A DNA stretch of 64,000 nt from Pseudomonadota bacterium (GTDB taxonomy: Bacteria; Pseudomonadota; Gammaproteobacteria; Burkholderiales; Burkholderiaceae_C), in contig CAUJHV010000029.1 in NCBI GenBank assembly GCA_963205115.1, positions 62,001 to 126,000 on the forward strand. The letters are read 5' to 3'. The notes under the pieces were generated by a model that did not search any database, was not told the DNA's origin, and worked only from the letters and a program-made list of their open reading frames with translations. Made by a program: the position numbers and the translations under genes. Below are positions 16,192-25,329 of this stretch, piece by piece. Position 1 is the stretch's first letter. Each line of letters begins with the position of its first letter.

Positions 16192-17256
16192 ATGAGCGCG
16201 TCTGCCGGCCAGCGCCGCTGCGGAGACTTCCGCACGCACTACCACCAGGAGATGACCTGGTTCCCCAGCCCGCGCTCGGCCGTGGCTTGCGGCATCGGCC
16301 TGGCGCTGCTGCTGTGCGCGCCGCTGGTGTTCAAGGGCTACGGCCTGGCGCTGCTGATCCAGATCGGCTACTACGGCATCGCCGCGCTGGGGCTCAACCT
16401 CGTCACCGGCTTCACCGGGCAGATCTCGCTGGGGCACGCGGCCTTCTTCGGGTTTGGCGCCTTCTGCTCGGCCTGGCTGAACAACCGCTTCGGCGTGCCG
16501 GTGCTGATCGCCATCCCGCTGGCGGGTGTGGCCACCGCGGCGGTGGGCCTGGTCTTCGGCACGCCGGCCGCGCGCATCAAGGGCCTGTACCTGGCCATCG
16601 CCACACTGGCCGCGCAGTACATCCTGGAAGACTTCTTCAACCGCGCGAGCTGGTTCACCGGCGGCGCGGCGGGTGCCAACGCCAATCCCATCGACCTCTT
16701 CGGCATCCCGCTCACAGGCGACACACGCTACTTCTACGTGGTCGTGTTTTTCCTGGTGCTGCTGTACGGCTTTGCCGCCAACCTCATGCGCACCCGCGAC
16801 GGGCGCGCCATGGTGGCCGTGCGCGACCATTACCTGGCGGCCGAAATCATGGGCATCCCGCTCACGCGCTACCGCGTGCTGGCCTTCGGCCTGGCTTCGT
16901 TCTACGCCGGCGTGGCTGGTGCGCTGATGGGCCACTACGTCGGCTTCGTCTCCACCGAGAGCATCAACATCCTGCTGTCTGTGCAGATGCTGGGCATGAT
17001 CATCATCGGCGGCATGGGCTCCATCATGGGCTCGCTGATGGGCGCGGCCTTCATGGTGCTGATGCCCGAGGCCGTCGAGGCCTTCTTCCACGCCACAGGC
17101 CTGATCTCCTCCGGTGCCGACAAGGGCCTGGTCTATCTCAAGGAGATCGCCGTCGGCGCCGTGATCATCCTCTTCCTGGTCTTCGAACCCGATGGCCTGG
17201 CCCACCGCTGGCGTCAGGTCAAGGCCTGGTGGAAGCTGTACCCGTTCTCGCACTGA
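16192..17256 (+). CDS. ABC system A: LivM-type permease
   Basis: 354-residue inner-membrane permease. The LivM hallmark GLNLVTGFTGQISLGHAAFF falls at about residues 66-85, with coupling segment ITRYRVLAFGLASFY-like sequence further on and the GGMGSIMGSLMGAAF block near 265. A GGAGGG ribosome site at 16179-16184 supports the ATG at 16192 over upstream in-frame codons. The N-terminal 30 residues (MSASAGQRRCGDFRTHYHQE) are unusually polar for a LivM and precede the first span. It completes the membrane part of system A. Confidence 0.92.
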   Translation: MSASAGQRRCGDFRTHYHQEMTWFPSPRSAVACGIGLALLLCAPLVFKGYGLALLIQIGYYGIAALGLNLVTGFTGQISLGHAAFFGFGAFCSAWLNNRFGVPVLIAIPLAGVATAAVGLVFGTPAARIKGLYLAIATLAAQYILEDFFNRASWFTGGAAGANANPIDLFGIPLTGDTRYFYVVVFFLVLLYGFAANLMRTRDGRAMVAVRDHYLAAEIMGIPLTRYRVLAFGLASFYAGVAGALMGHYVGFVSTESINILLSVQMLGMIIIGGMGSIMGSLMGAAFMVLMPEAVEAFFHATGLISSGADKGLVYLKEIAVGAVIILFLVFEPDGLAHRWRQVKAWWKLYPFSH

Positions 17257-17305
17257 AACCCATTCCCGCGCCCGTCCAACACGCACACACACCAAGGAGA
17301 CAAGC

Positions 17306-18532
17306 ATGCGTCGCATCCTCTCACTCACCCTCGTGGCCACGGCCGCTGCCTGCGGATTGGGCAGCGCCAGCGCGCAGTCCATCGCCGTCGGCTCGCTCGA
17401 CGACCTGACCGGCCCCACCTCGGCCAATGGCAAGGAATTTGCCGCGGCCAAGGCCGATGCGGTCAAGTGGATCAATGCCAACGGCGGCATCAACGGCAAG
17501 AAGCTGGAGATGACGTCGTTCGACTATTCATACAAGGCGCCGGTGGCCATCACCACCTACAAGAAGTGGATGAGCGAGAGCACCAAGCCGGCCGTCATCT
17601 ACGGCTACGGCACGGCCGATACCGAAGCGCTCAGCGCGATGGTCAATGCCGACAAGGTGGTCTTCCTCTCGCACAGCTTCTCGGCCAACCTGACCGACCC
17701 CACGGGTGCGAGCAAGCAGGTGGAGCGGCCCACGCCGTACAACTTCTTCCATGGCCCCAGCTACTCCGACGGCTGCCGCGCGATGGTGCAGTGGGCGTCG
17801 AACGACTTCAAGAAGAAGGGCGGCACGGGCAAGGCCAAGTTTGCGTACCTGGGCGACAACCACCCGTACCCCAACTCGGCCAAGGAAGCCTGCATGGCCT
17901 ACGCCGGCAAGCTGGGCATGGAGGTGCTGCCCCCCATCCAGTACAGCATGGCGCCGGCCGACTTCAAGGCCCAGTGCCTGTCGCTGAAGGAAACCGGTGC
18001 GCAGTACACCTACCTGGCCAATGCCGCCAACGCCACCATCGCGCTGCTCAAGAGCTGCGCCACGGTGGGCGTGAAGACGCAGTACCTGACCAACATCTAC
18101 GCCTACTCCGAACCCGTGATGACGGCCATCGGCGATGCCGCCGACGGCGTGATCGCGCCCATCCACGTGGCGCCCTGGGGCATGGACGTGCCGGGCATGA
18201 AGCGGGTCAAGGAGATCACCGGCCCCGAGCCCAAGAGCACCTTCTACATGGCTGCGCTGTGCACCATGATGTACCTGCGCGAAGCGCTGATCACGGCCGA
18301 CAAGTCCGGCGGCGTGACCGGGCCCAACGTGCAGAAGGCCATGTACGCCAAGGCCAACTGGGAGCCCGAAGCCATGGCCGGTGTCTGCGCGCCCGCCACC
18401 TGGACGGCCAACGACCACCGCAGCGTGGTGGACGTGCCGATCATGCAGGGCACCATGACGGGCGGCAAGCCGGGCTGGAAGCGCCTGGACGTCGTCAAGC
18501 TGGGCCGCGAGGCCGAGTGGCACGGCAAGTGA
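17306..18532 (+). CDS. ABC system A: periplasmic substrate-binding protein
   Basis: 408-residue periplasmic binding protein of the leucine/isoleucine/valine-binding type. A signal peptide (about 1-23, ending ASAQS) precedes the mature start IAVGSLDDLTGPTSANGKEF. The AAGGAG ribosome site at 17294-17299 fixes the ATG at 17306. The ligand-pocket residues cannot be assigned by eye. It lies between the permeases and the second ATPase and is followed by GC hairpins that may raise its level relative to downstream genes. Confidence 0.92.
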   Translation: MRRILSLTLVATAAACGLGSASAQSIAVGSLDDLTGPTSANGKEFAAAKADAVKWINANGGINGKKLEMTSFDYSYKAPVAITTYKKWMSESTKPAVIYGYGTADTEALSAMVNADKVVFLSHSFSANLTDPTGASKQVERPTPYNFFHGPSYSDGCRAMVQWASNDFKKKGGTGKAKFAYLGDNHPYPNSAKEACMAYAGKLGMEVLPPIQYSMAPADFKAQCLSLKETGAQYTYLANAANATIALLKSCATVGVKTQYLTNIYAYSEPVMTAIGDAADGVIAPIHVAPWGMDVPGMKRVKEITGPEPKSTFYMAALCTMMYLREALITADKSGGVTGPNVQKAMYAKANWEPEAMAGVCAPATWTANDHRSVVDVPIMQGTMTGGKPGWKRLDVVKLGREAEWHGK

Positions 18533-18556
18533 TGCGCCGGGCCCTGGCCCGCGGGA

Positions 18557-18600
18557 CCCGCGCCTGGCGCGGGCACCCGCCGGGACGGGGTCCCGTATTT
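18557..18600 (+). terminator. Two tandem GC hairpins after the system A binding protein
   Basis: First stem CCCGCGC/GCGCGGG (18557-18563 with 18567-18573, 3-base loop) and second stem CGGGAC/GTCCCG (18581-18586 with 18590-18595), the second followed by TATTTTC. This looks like a partial terminator or mRNA-protecting structure between the binding-protein gene and the LivF-type gene. Confidence 0.5.
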
Positions 18601-18628
18601 TCGAGCCTGATCCTCTGAAAGGACCACG

Positions 18629-19426
<798 letters not shown>

Positions 19427-19467
19427 CCCCGGGCCGGCAGCGGCCCGCCCATCCGACGGACACCTGC

Positions 19468-20271
19468 ATGCAAGACCACCCGGACGCTGCGCAAGATTCA
19501 CAAAGCCCGGTGCTCGCCACGCGCGTCGGCCGCGTCGGCCTGCTGACGCTGAACCGCCCGCGCCAGCTCAACGCCCTGAACGACGCCTTGATGGACCGCC
19601 TGGGCGCGGACCTTCTGGCCCTGGACGCCGACGACGCCGTGGGCGCCATCGTGCTCACCGGCGGCCCGAAAGTCTTTGCGGCCGGCGCCGACATCGCCGC
19701 GATGGCCGAGTGGACCTACATCGACGTCTACCGCAGCGACTTCATCACCCGCAACTGGGAGACCTTGCGCCGCGTGCGCAAGCCCGTGCTGGCGGCGGTG
19801 GCGGGATATGCGCTGGGTGGCGGCTGCGAGCTGGCCCTGGCCTGCGACATTGTCGTGGCCGCCCAGAGCGCGCGCTTTGCGGTTCCGGAGATCAAGTTGG
19901 CCATGATGCCGGGCGCCGGTGGCACGCAGCGCCTGCCGCGTGCCATCGGCAAGGCCAAGGCGATGGACATGTGCCTGTCCGGGCGCATGCTGACGGCCGA
20001 TGAGGCCGACCGTTATGGCCTGGTCTCGCGCGTGGTGCCCGACGACATGTTGCTGGACGAGACCCTGGCACTGGCCACGGCCATTGCCGGCTTTTCGGGC
20101 CCGGCGCTGATGGCCATCAAGGAATCCGTCAACCGGGCCTACGAGTCGTCGCTCGCCGAAGGGCTGCTGTTCGAGCGGCGCGAACTGCACGCGCGCTTTG
20201 CGAGCAAGGATGCGCACGAGGGGATGGACGCCTTCCTGGGCAAGCGCAGGCCGGTGGTGGTGCACCGGTAA
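19468..20271 (+). CDS. Enoyl-CoA hydratase/isomerase (crotonase) family protein
   Basis: 267-residue crotonase-fold enzyme, expected to hydrate a 2-enoyl-CoA in beta-oxidation. Both glutamates of classical enoyl-CoA hydratases are visible, in GGGCELALACD and in VPEIKLAMMPGAGG, along with the oxyanion-hole segment FAAGADIAAM. I use the ATG at 19468; a GTG at 19423 overlapping the LivF stop would add 15 residues. It ends the operon that begins with the acyl-CoA dehydrogenase, matching a dehydrogenase-hydratase sequence on the imported acyl-CoA. No 3-hydroxyacyl-CoA dehydrogenase or thiolase is present nearby. Confidence 0.9.
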   Translation: MQDHPDAAQDSQSPVLATRVGRVGLLTLNRPRQLNALNDALMDRLGADLLALDADDAVGAIVLTGGPKVFAAGADIAAMAEWTYIDVYRSDFITRNWETLRRVRKPVLAAVAGYALGGGCELALACDIVVAAQSARFAVPEIKLAMMPGAGGTQRLPRAIGKAKAMDMCLSGRMLTADEADRYGLVSRVVPDDMLLDETLALATAIAGFSGPALMAIKESVNRAYESSLAEGLLFERRELHARFASKDAHEGMDAFLGKRRPVVVHR

Positions 20272-20283
20272 AGGTAGGGCGCT

Positions 20284-20330
20284 GGCGGGTGCCGTGGCAC
20301 CCGCCCAGCCGGCGCCGGCAGTCCGGCGCC
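20284..20330. terminator. Two strong tandem hairpins between convergent genes
   Basis: Stem GGCGGGTGCC/GGCACCCGCC (20284-20293 with 20296-20305) followed by GGCGCCGG-cagt-CCGGCGCC (20311-20330). They lie between the enoyl-CoA hydratase stop and the stop of the minus-strand LysR gene, so they could act for both directions. There is no long T-run. Confidence 0.6.
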
Positions 20331-20340
20331 CCCGCGTGAT

Positions 20341-21348
20341 TCAAGAGGGCGTGGCCCCTTGGGCGCGTGTCTGCGCATAGTGCAGGAAGCCCTGCGCCAC
20401 CTGCTCCACGGCAGGCATCATGGGCACATCGGCCAGCCGGATGAACACCAGCGAACGGCTGTCCAGCATGCGCGGCAGCGGCACCAGCCGCAGGCGTGCG
20501 CGGTACTGGTGGTAGGCGCTGTGCGGCACGCTGGTCAGCAGGCGGCTGTCCGCCACCAGCGACAGCGCGATGTGGAAGGACTCGGTCTCGATGCGGGCGG
20601 CGGGCGGCTCCAGGCCTTCGCGCAGGAACAGGGCTTCCAGGGCCCGCCGGTTGGAGGTGCCCTTGGGCATCGACACCCAGTCCTGGTCGCGGATCTGCTG
20701 GAGAGACAGCTGGCGGCGCCGCGGCAGCGGGTGGTCGGCGGCACACACGATCACCAGCGGCTCTTCCCACAGCGGGGTCACGCGGAACTTGTCGAAGGCG
20801 CCGATCTGCTCGAGGTTTTCCATCGCGCCGACGGCGCAGTCGACACGCCCTTCGCTCAAGGCGGCCCACAGGCCCTCGACGGTGCTCTGCAGGACCTGGA
20901 TGCGCGGCAGCTGGCTTTCGGCCTGCAGGGTGCCGACCACGTGGGACAGCGCCTGGATGCCCACCAGGGGCAGGATGCCCAGGCGAACCAGCGGCAGGTC
21001 CGGCCGTGAGGCCAGGGCCACACGCGCGCTGCCCAGGGCCTGCAGCGCGATGCGCAGGCGGTCCAGCGTGTGCAGGCCGGCGGCGGTCAGGCGTCCGCCC
21101 TTGACCGTGCGCTCGACCAGCTCGCAGCCGAACGCGGCTTCGATCTCCTGCAGCATCTTCGTGGCGCCCGGCTGGCTGACCCCCAACGCGTCCGCTGCGG
21201 CACTCAAGGAGCCCTGCGTCGCGATCAGGTCCAGCAGGCGCAGGTGGCGCAGGCGCAGCCGTTCCATGCGATGACCAAATGGAGGTGCCGGAGCGGTCGG
21301 CGCGGCGAGCGTGGCGGGCTTATCCATATCAAGACGTGATGCAGGCAT
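20341..21348 (-). CDS. LysR-family regulator of the tripartite receptor cluster
   Basis: 335 residues. The N-terminal helix-turn-helix is at about 30-90 (HLRLLDLIATQGSLSAAADA, VSQPGATKMLQEIE), followed by a LysR substrate-binding domain. An N-terminal extension of about 27 residues precedes the usual LysR start; ATGs at 21327 and 21267 are alternatives, and none has a clear ribosome site. It is divergent from the tripartite receptor gene with 72 bases between them and probably regulates that gene, the CoA-transferase and the porin. The inducer is unknown. Confidence 0.9.
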   Translation of the reverse strand: MPASRLDMDKPATLAAPTAPAPPFGHRMERLRLRHLRLLDLIATQGSLSAAADALGVSQPGATKMLQEIEAAFGCELVERTVKGGRLTAAGLHTLDRLRIALQALGSARVALASRPDLPLVRLGILPLVGIQALSHVVGTLQAESQLPRIQVLQSTVEGLWAALSEGRVDCAVGAMENLEQIGAFDKFRVTPLWEEPLVIVCAADHPLPRRRQLSLQQIRDQDWVSMPKGTSNRRALEALFLREGLEPPAARIETESFHIALSLVADSRLLTSVPHSAYHQYRARLRLVPLPRMLDSRSLVFIRLADVPMMPAVEQVAQGFLHYAQTRAQGATPS

Positions 21349-21420
21349 AGCAACTCAATAATTGTTCGATATGCAAGCACAGCCTACCATCCTGTCATAC
21401 ACCCACAAGGAGACAAAGAC

Positions 21421-22407
21421 ATGGACATGCGCGCACCCCTGACGCGGCGGACGCTGCTGGGCCTGGCCGGCGGATGCGGGGCACTGGCGGCCTGGCCGGC
21501 CCTGGCGCAAGCCGAATACCCCAGCCGCCCCTTGCGCATCGTGCTGGGCCTGCCGGCGGGCGGCGCTGCCGACGTGGTGGTGCGGGCGCTGGCCCAGGAG
21601 ATGGAGCTCTCGATGAAGCAGAACATCATCATCGAGAACAAGCCGGGCGGGCTCTACCTGCCGGCCGTGCAGGCGGTGGCCGCGGCCCCGGCCGACGGCT
21701 ACACGCTGTTGTACGTCAACTCCAGCTTCGTGACCGTGCAGGCGGCGCAGAAGCGATTCGATCTGCTGCGCCAGTTCCAGCCCGTGTCGATGACCGGCGA
21801 GACGCCCAGCGTCCTGCTCGTCAGCGCCAAGTCGCCCTTCAAGACGCTGAAGGATCTGGTCGAGTTCGGCCGCAGCCACCCCGAGGAGCTGTCCTACGGC
21901 ACGCTGGGCGTGGGCACGCTGGAACACCTCAAGAGCCTGCAACTGGCCGATGCCGCCGGCTTCCGCGCACGGGCCATTCCCTACAAGGGCGGGCCGGACA
22001 TGATCAATGCGGTCATCGCCGGGGACATCTCCTACACCGGGGTCAATGTGTACTCGGCCCTGCCGCTGATCAACTCGGGTCGGGTACGCGCGCTGGCCGC
22101 ACTGGACGCCGCGCGCATCGCCGCGCTGCCCGATGTGCCCACGGTGGGTGAGGCGGGTGTCAAGGTTGGCAGCACGCGCATCTGGAGCGGGTTCATGGTG
22201 CATGCCGGCACGCCGGCGCCCATCGTGCAGCGCCTGTTCACCGAGCTCGTGACGGCGATGCGCTCACCGGCGGTCGGACAGAAGTTTGCGCCGCTGGGCG
22301 TGATGCCCAGCACCAGCAAGTCGCCCGACGAGTTCCGCAAGCTGCTGGTCTCGGAGGCCGAGTGGATGGGCGCCATGGCCAAGAAGCTGGACCTCACGAA
22401 CCAATGA
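21421..22407 (+). CDS. Bug/TctC-family tripartite tricarboxylate transporter receptor
   Basis: 328-residue periplasmic solute receptor. The N-terminus (LTRRTLLGLAGGCGALAAW) is a twin-arginine-like signal ending in AQAEYPSRP, and the mature protein shows the Bug pattern YPSRPLRIVLGLPAGGAADV, ENKPGGLYLPAVQAV, ADGYTLLYVN and SYGTLGVGTLEHL. AAGGAG precedes the ATG. Bug receptors bind varied carboxylates; no TctA/TctB membrane subunits are present here, which is common for orphan Bug proteins in Burkholderiales. The CoA-transferase downstream suggests the ligand is an acid that is then activated. Confidence 0.92.
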   Translation: MDMRAPLTRRTLLGLAGGCGALAAWPALAQAEYPSRPLRIVLGLPAGGAADVVVRALAQEMELSMKQNIIIENKPGGLYLPAVQAVAAAPADGYTLLYVNSSFVTVQAAQKRFDLLRQFQPVSMTGETPSVLLVSAKSPFKTLKDLVEFGRSHPEELSYGTLGVGTLEHLKSLQLADAAGFRARAIPYKGGPDMINAVIAGDISYTGVNVYSALPLINSGRVRALAALDAARIAALPDVPTVGEAGVKVGSTRIWSGFMVHAGTPAPIVQRLFTELVTAMRSPAVGQKFAPLGVMPSTSKSPDEFRKLLVSEAEWMGAMAKKLDLTNQ

Positions 22408-22449
22408 GCGCCGATCACCGTGACCACGACCGCCTCCAGGAGTCCGCCC

Positions 22450-23634
22450 ATGCGTGAAGCACCTGCCAGCGCCATCCTCCCGGCAAACACCGCGGCGCTG
22501 CACGGCGTCGTCGTGCTGGACTTTTCGCACGTCATCGCCGGCCCGTTTGCCACCTTCTATCTCGCCGCGCTGGGCGCGCGTGTCATCAAGGTGGAGAACC
22601 CCCACCGCGAAGACTCGATGCGCAGCAAGCCGCGTGGCTTCCAGGCCTACAACCACGGCAAGGAAGTGGTCCGCCTGGACCTGGCCACGGACGAGGGCCG
22701 GGCCCAGGCCTGGGCCTTGTTCGAAGAGGCCGACGTGATGGTGGACAACATGCGTCCCGGCGTGCTGGACCGCTTCGGCTTCGGCGAAGCTGCCTTGCGT
22801 GCCAGGAAGCCCAGCCTCATCCATTGTTCGATCAGCGGCTACGGCCGGCGGGGCGACTGGGCCGGCAGGCCCACCTACGACCACGTGGTCCAGGCGGCCT
22901 GCGGCATGACCATGCTGGCAGGCGGACCCGAGGACGGCCCGATCAAGGTCGGCTTCCCGGCCGTCGACAGTGTGTCGGGCATCCTCGCGGCGCTGGGCAT
23001 CGTGGCGGCCATCCGGCGCCGTGACCTCACGGGCCAGGGCGAATCGATCGACGTGTCGATGTTCGGTGCGGCGATGCAGCTGATGTACCCGCTGGCGGTC
23101 GAGGCCATGGCCACCGGCCAGGCGCCGCCGCGGGTGGGCAACGTCGGTTATTCGGGCAGCCCGGGCGCGGAAACCTTCCCCTGCCGCGACGGCCTGCTGG
23201 CGCTCGGCGCCAATACGCCGCAGCAGATGATGGCCCTGGCGCGTGTGTTGAAGATCGAGGCCCAGATCGAGCCGCTGCTGCAAGGCCAGGTCAAGGGTTT
23301 TGTCAGCGCCGAAAAGGGCGCGGCGTTGCGCCAGCTGCTGAAGGACGCGCTGGCGCATGAATCCGCGCCGGCGCTGGAGCAGGCACTGGCCGCCGTCCAG
23401 GTCCCTGCCGCGTGTGTGCGCGACCTGAGCCAGGCGATGCAGGAGGCCGAACAGCGCCACCTCATCGAGCCCTGGACGCTGGAAGGCGCGGACGGCAGCG
23501 TGCGCGTACCGGGCGCCGGATTCCATGCCGACACCTTGTTCGGTGGCCGCAGTGCACCGTTCGCCGCTGCGGCGCCGGCCGAATCATCGACACCACACGC
23601 GCAGGCGGCCCAGAAGGCCGTCGCAGACCTGTGA
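22450..23634 (+). CDS. CaiB/BaiF-type (class III) CoA-transferase
   Basis: About 394 residues. Family blocks: GVVVLDFSHVIAGPFATFYL at the N-terminus, NHGKEVVRLDLATDEGR, MRPGVLDRFGFG, SISGYGRRGDWAGRPTYDHV (holding the Asp that normally forms the acyl-CoA anhydride), and GQGESIDVSMFGAAMQLM. AGGAG at 22437-22441 favours the ATG at 22450 over the upstream GTG at 22420. It lies directly behind the Bug receptor, so a plausible role is transferring CoA to the imported acid from a donor such as succinyl-CoA. The C-terminal 30 residues are Ala-rich and variable. Confidence 0.9.
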   Translation: MREAPASAILPANTAALHGVVVLDFSHVIAGPFATFYLAALGARVIKVENPHREDSMRSKPRGFQAYNHGKEVVRLDLATDEGRAQAWALFEEADVMVDNMRPGVLDRFGFGEAALRARKPSLIHCSISGYGRRGDWAGRPTYDHVVQAACGMTMLAGGPEDGPIKVGFPAVDSVSGILAALGIVAAIRRRDLTGQGESIDVSMFGAAMQLMYPLAVEAMATGQAPPRVGNVGYSGSPGAETFPCRDGLLALGANTPQQMMALARVLKIEAQIEPLLQGQVKGFVSAEKGAALRQLLKDALAHESAPALEQALAAVQVPAACVRDLSQAMQEAEQRHLIEPWTLEGADGSVRVPGAGFHADTLFGGRSAPFAAAAPAESSTPHAQAAQKAVADL

Positions 23635-23654
23635 AAACAACCGAGGAGAACCTG

Positions 23655-24761
23655 ATGAAGACAGTGCAGATGGCAGTCCTGTTCACCCTGGCGGCAGCCG
23701 CGCCGGCGGCGTTTGCGCAGGCCGGTAGCGTGCAGATCTACGGCACCGTTGCGGCGGGGATTTCGCACCGCACGAACCAGGCCGGCGGGGGCAGCCTGGA
23801 CGAGTTGTCGAACAGCCAACTGTTCAATTCATTCCTGGGCTTTCGTGGCACCGAGGACCTGGGCGGCGGCATGACCGCGGTATTCAGGCTCGAAGGCGGC
23901 GTGGCCCCGGACACCGGCGTGGTCGGCGCCACGGTGGCCGGCTCGTCCCGGTTCTTCAATCGCCAGAGCCTTGTCGGCCTCGGCATGGGCAAGTCCGGCA
24001 CCGTCACCCTGGGCCGCCAGTTCCACGCCGGCATCGACCGCGCGATCCAGACCCTGGACGTCTACAACCTGGCCGGCTCGTCGCTGTACTCCACGCCGCT
24101 GGCCTTGTTCGGCGTGAACCGCTATGCGGGCAACGACAGCCGCGTCGACAACAGCGTCAAGTACCGCGTCAATCTGCCGGCCGGCGTGACGGTCGGCGCC
24201 AGCTATGGTCTGGGCGAGGCAGTCAGCGGCTCGGGCGGGGATTCCTGGTCGATCGACGTGGGTCAGACCACCCCGACGTACGCACTGGGCCTGTACGCCA
24301 TCAACTACCGGTCGCCGACTGTGATCGCGGCCAGCGGCGTGCGCCCGAGCTACGCCGTCTGGGGCCTGGGCGGCAACGCGCGCGTGGGCGCCGGCAAGGT
24401 CTATCTGCACTACATGAACAACCACGCCGACGCCACCACGGCCACCGGTGTGGCGGCCGTCAACCGCATCACCGTGGTGGGCCTGGAAATGCCTACGGGC
24501 CCCGTGACCGTGAAGACGGCCTGGACGCACGACCGCGGCACGGGCTTGAACGGCGTATCCGGCCGCAATGGCTCCAAGGACACGCTGGCACTGTCGGCCG
24601 AGTACGCGATGTCGGTTCGCACCTCGCTGTACGCGGCGTACTTCCTCAACCGGTTCAAGGACGGCTACAAGCTCGATCCGGTGAATATCGCGGCGATGAA
24701 TCGCGATCCCGCCGCGTCCTCGGTGGCCGTGTACTCGGTGGGCGTGCGCCACAACTTCTGA
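23655..24761 (+). CDS. Gram-negative trimeric porin (betaproteobacterial type)
   Basis: 368-residue outer-membrane porin. Signal peptide about 1-22 (ending AFAQA), then SVQIYGTVAAGISHRTN, the LGFRGTEDLGGGMTAVF loop and the RQSLVGLGMGKSGTVTLGRQ block typical of Burkholderiales porins, and a C-terminal phenylalanine (VRHNF) needed for outer-membrane assembly. GAGGAG precedes the ATG at 23655. As the last gene of the Bug/CoA-transferase cluster it may provide outer-membrane entry for the same acid. A hairpin follows the stop. Confidence 0.93.
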   Translation: MKTVQMAVLFTLAAAAPAAFAQAGSVQIYGTVAAGISHRTNQAGGGSLDELSNSQLFNSFLGFRGTEDLGGGMTAVFRLEGGVAPDTGVVGATVAGSSRFFNRQSLVGLGMGKSGTVTLGRQFHAGIDRAIQTLDVYNLAGSSLYSTPLALFGVNRYAGNDSRVDNSVKYRVNLPAGVTVGASYGLGEAVSGSGGDSWSIDVGQTTPTYALGLYAINYRSPTVIAASGVRPSYAVWGLGGNARVGAGKVYLHYMNNHADATTATGVAAVNRITVVGLEMPTGPVTVKTAWTHDRGTGLNGVSGRNGSKDTLALSAEYAMSVRTSLYAAYFLNRFKDGYKLDPVNIAAMNRDPAASSVAVYSVGVRHNF

Positions 24762-24775
24762 GTCCGGAACCCGTT

Positions 24776-24803
24776 GTCGCCCGATACCCGTTGGGTGGGC
24801 GAC
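24776..24803 (+). terminator. Nested hairpin after the porin gene
   Basis: Outer stem GTCGCCC/GGGCGAC (24776-24782 with 24797-24803) encloses an inner ACCC/GGGT (24786-24789 with 24793-24796), starting 15 bases after the porin stop. It is a good GC stem but lacks a T-tract. Confidence 0.55.
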
Positions 24804-24872
24804 GCGGGTGTCGACGCAGCAGGGCCGCCCGGCGGCAGAGTGGGAACGGCGGGGCGGAGAGCCCGGCCGGTA

Positions 24873-25313
24873 TCAGCGCGAAGACGTTCCGTCTGGCCGC
24901 TGCGCGTCCCAAGCGCCCAGCTGCAGGGCGAATCGCCGCGCGGCTTGCAGGCCGAAGTCCGTGGGCTGCAGCGCCGGCGCGCGGTCGTGCACCTCGCCCA
25001 GGCCCAGGTATTCCGGCGCGTTCCGGATGCCCGCAGCCAGCGGTGTCTGCCGCAACACCGCTTCGAAGAAGGCCGCGCAGTAGGACTCGGAATCAACGGC
25101 TTCTCCTGCGCGCACCGCGGCCTCGGCCTGGGCCCTGGGCGGCGGCTGCAGGATCAGCCAGCTCGCGCCAGCCTGCTCCGCATGCCGGGCCAGAGCGAGC
25201 TGCTCGTCCACCTGCGCGCCGTTGATGGTCACCACCAGCGGCAGCGCGCCATCGGCGCCGAAGAAGGCATAGACGATGGGGACGATGCCGCGCAGGGCAG
25301 GGTGGCTGTGCAT
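24873..25313 (-). pseudogene. Decayed dihydrodipicolinate-synthase-family aldolase
   Basis: The frame starts like a DapA-family 2-keto-3-deoxy sugar acid aldolase (MHSHPALRGIVPIVYAFFGA) but jumps directly to VVTINGAQVDEQLALARHAE, missing about 50 residues that normally form the second and third barrel strands. It resumes with ASWLILQPPP and IRNAPEYLGLG, then loses homology about 15 residues later, before the Schiff-base lysine, and ends at 146 residues against about 300 normally. It therefore carries an internal deletion and a 3' truncation. It lies 16 bases behind the sugar-acid dehydratase, where an aldolase for the dehydratase product would be expected, so the pathway is probably broken here. 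Confidence 0.7.
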
Positions 25314-25329
25314 GAAGGCGGCTCCCCGA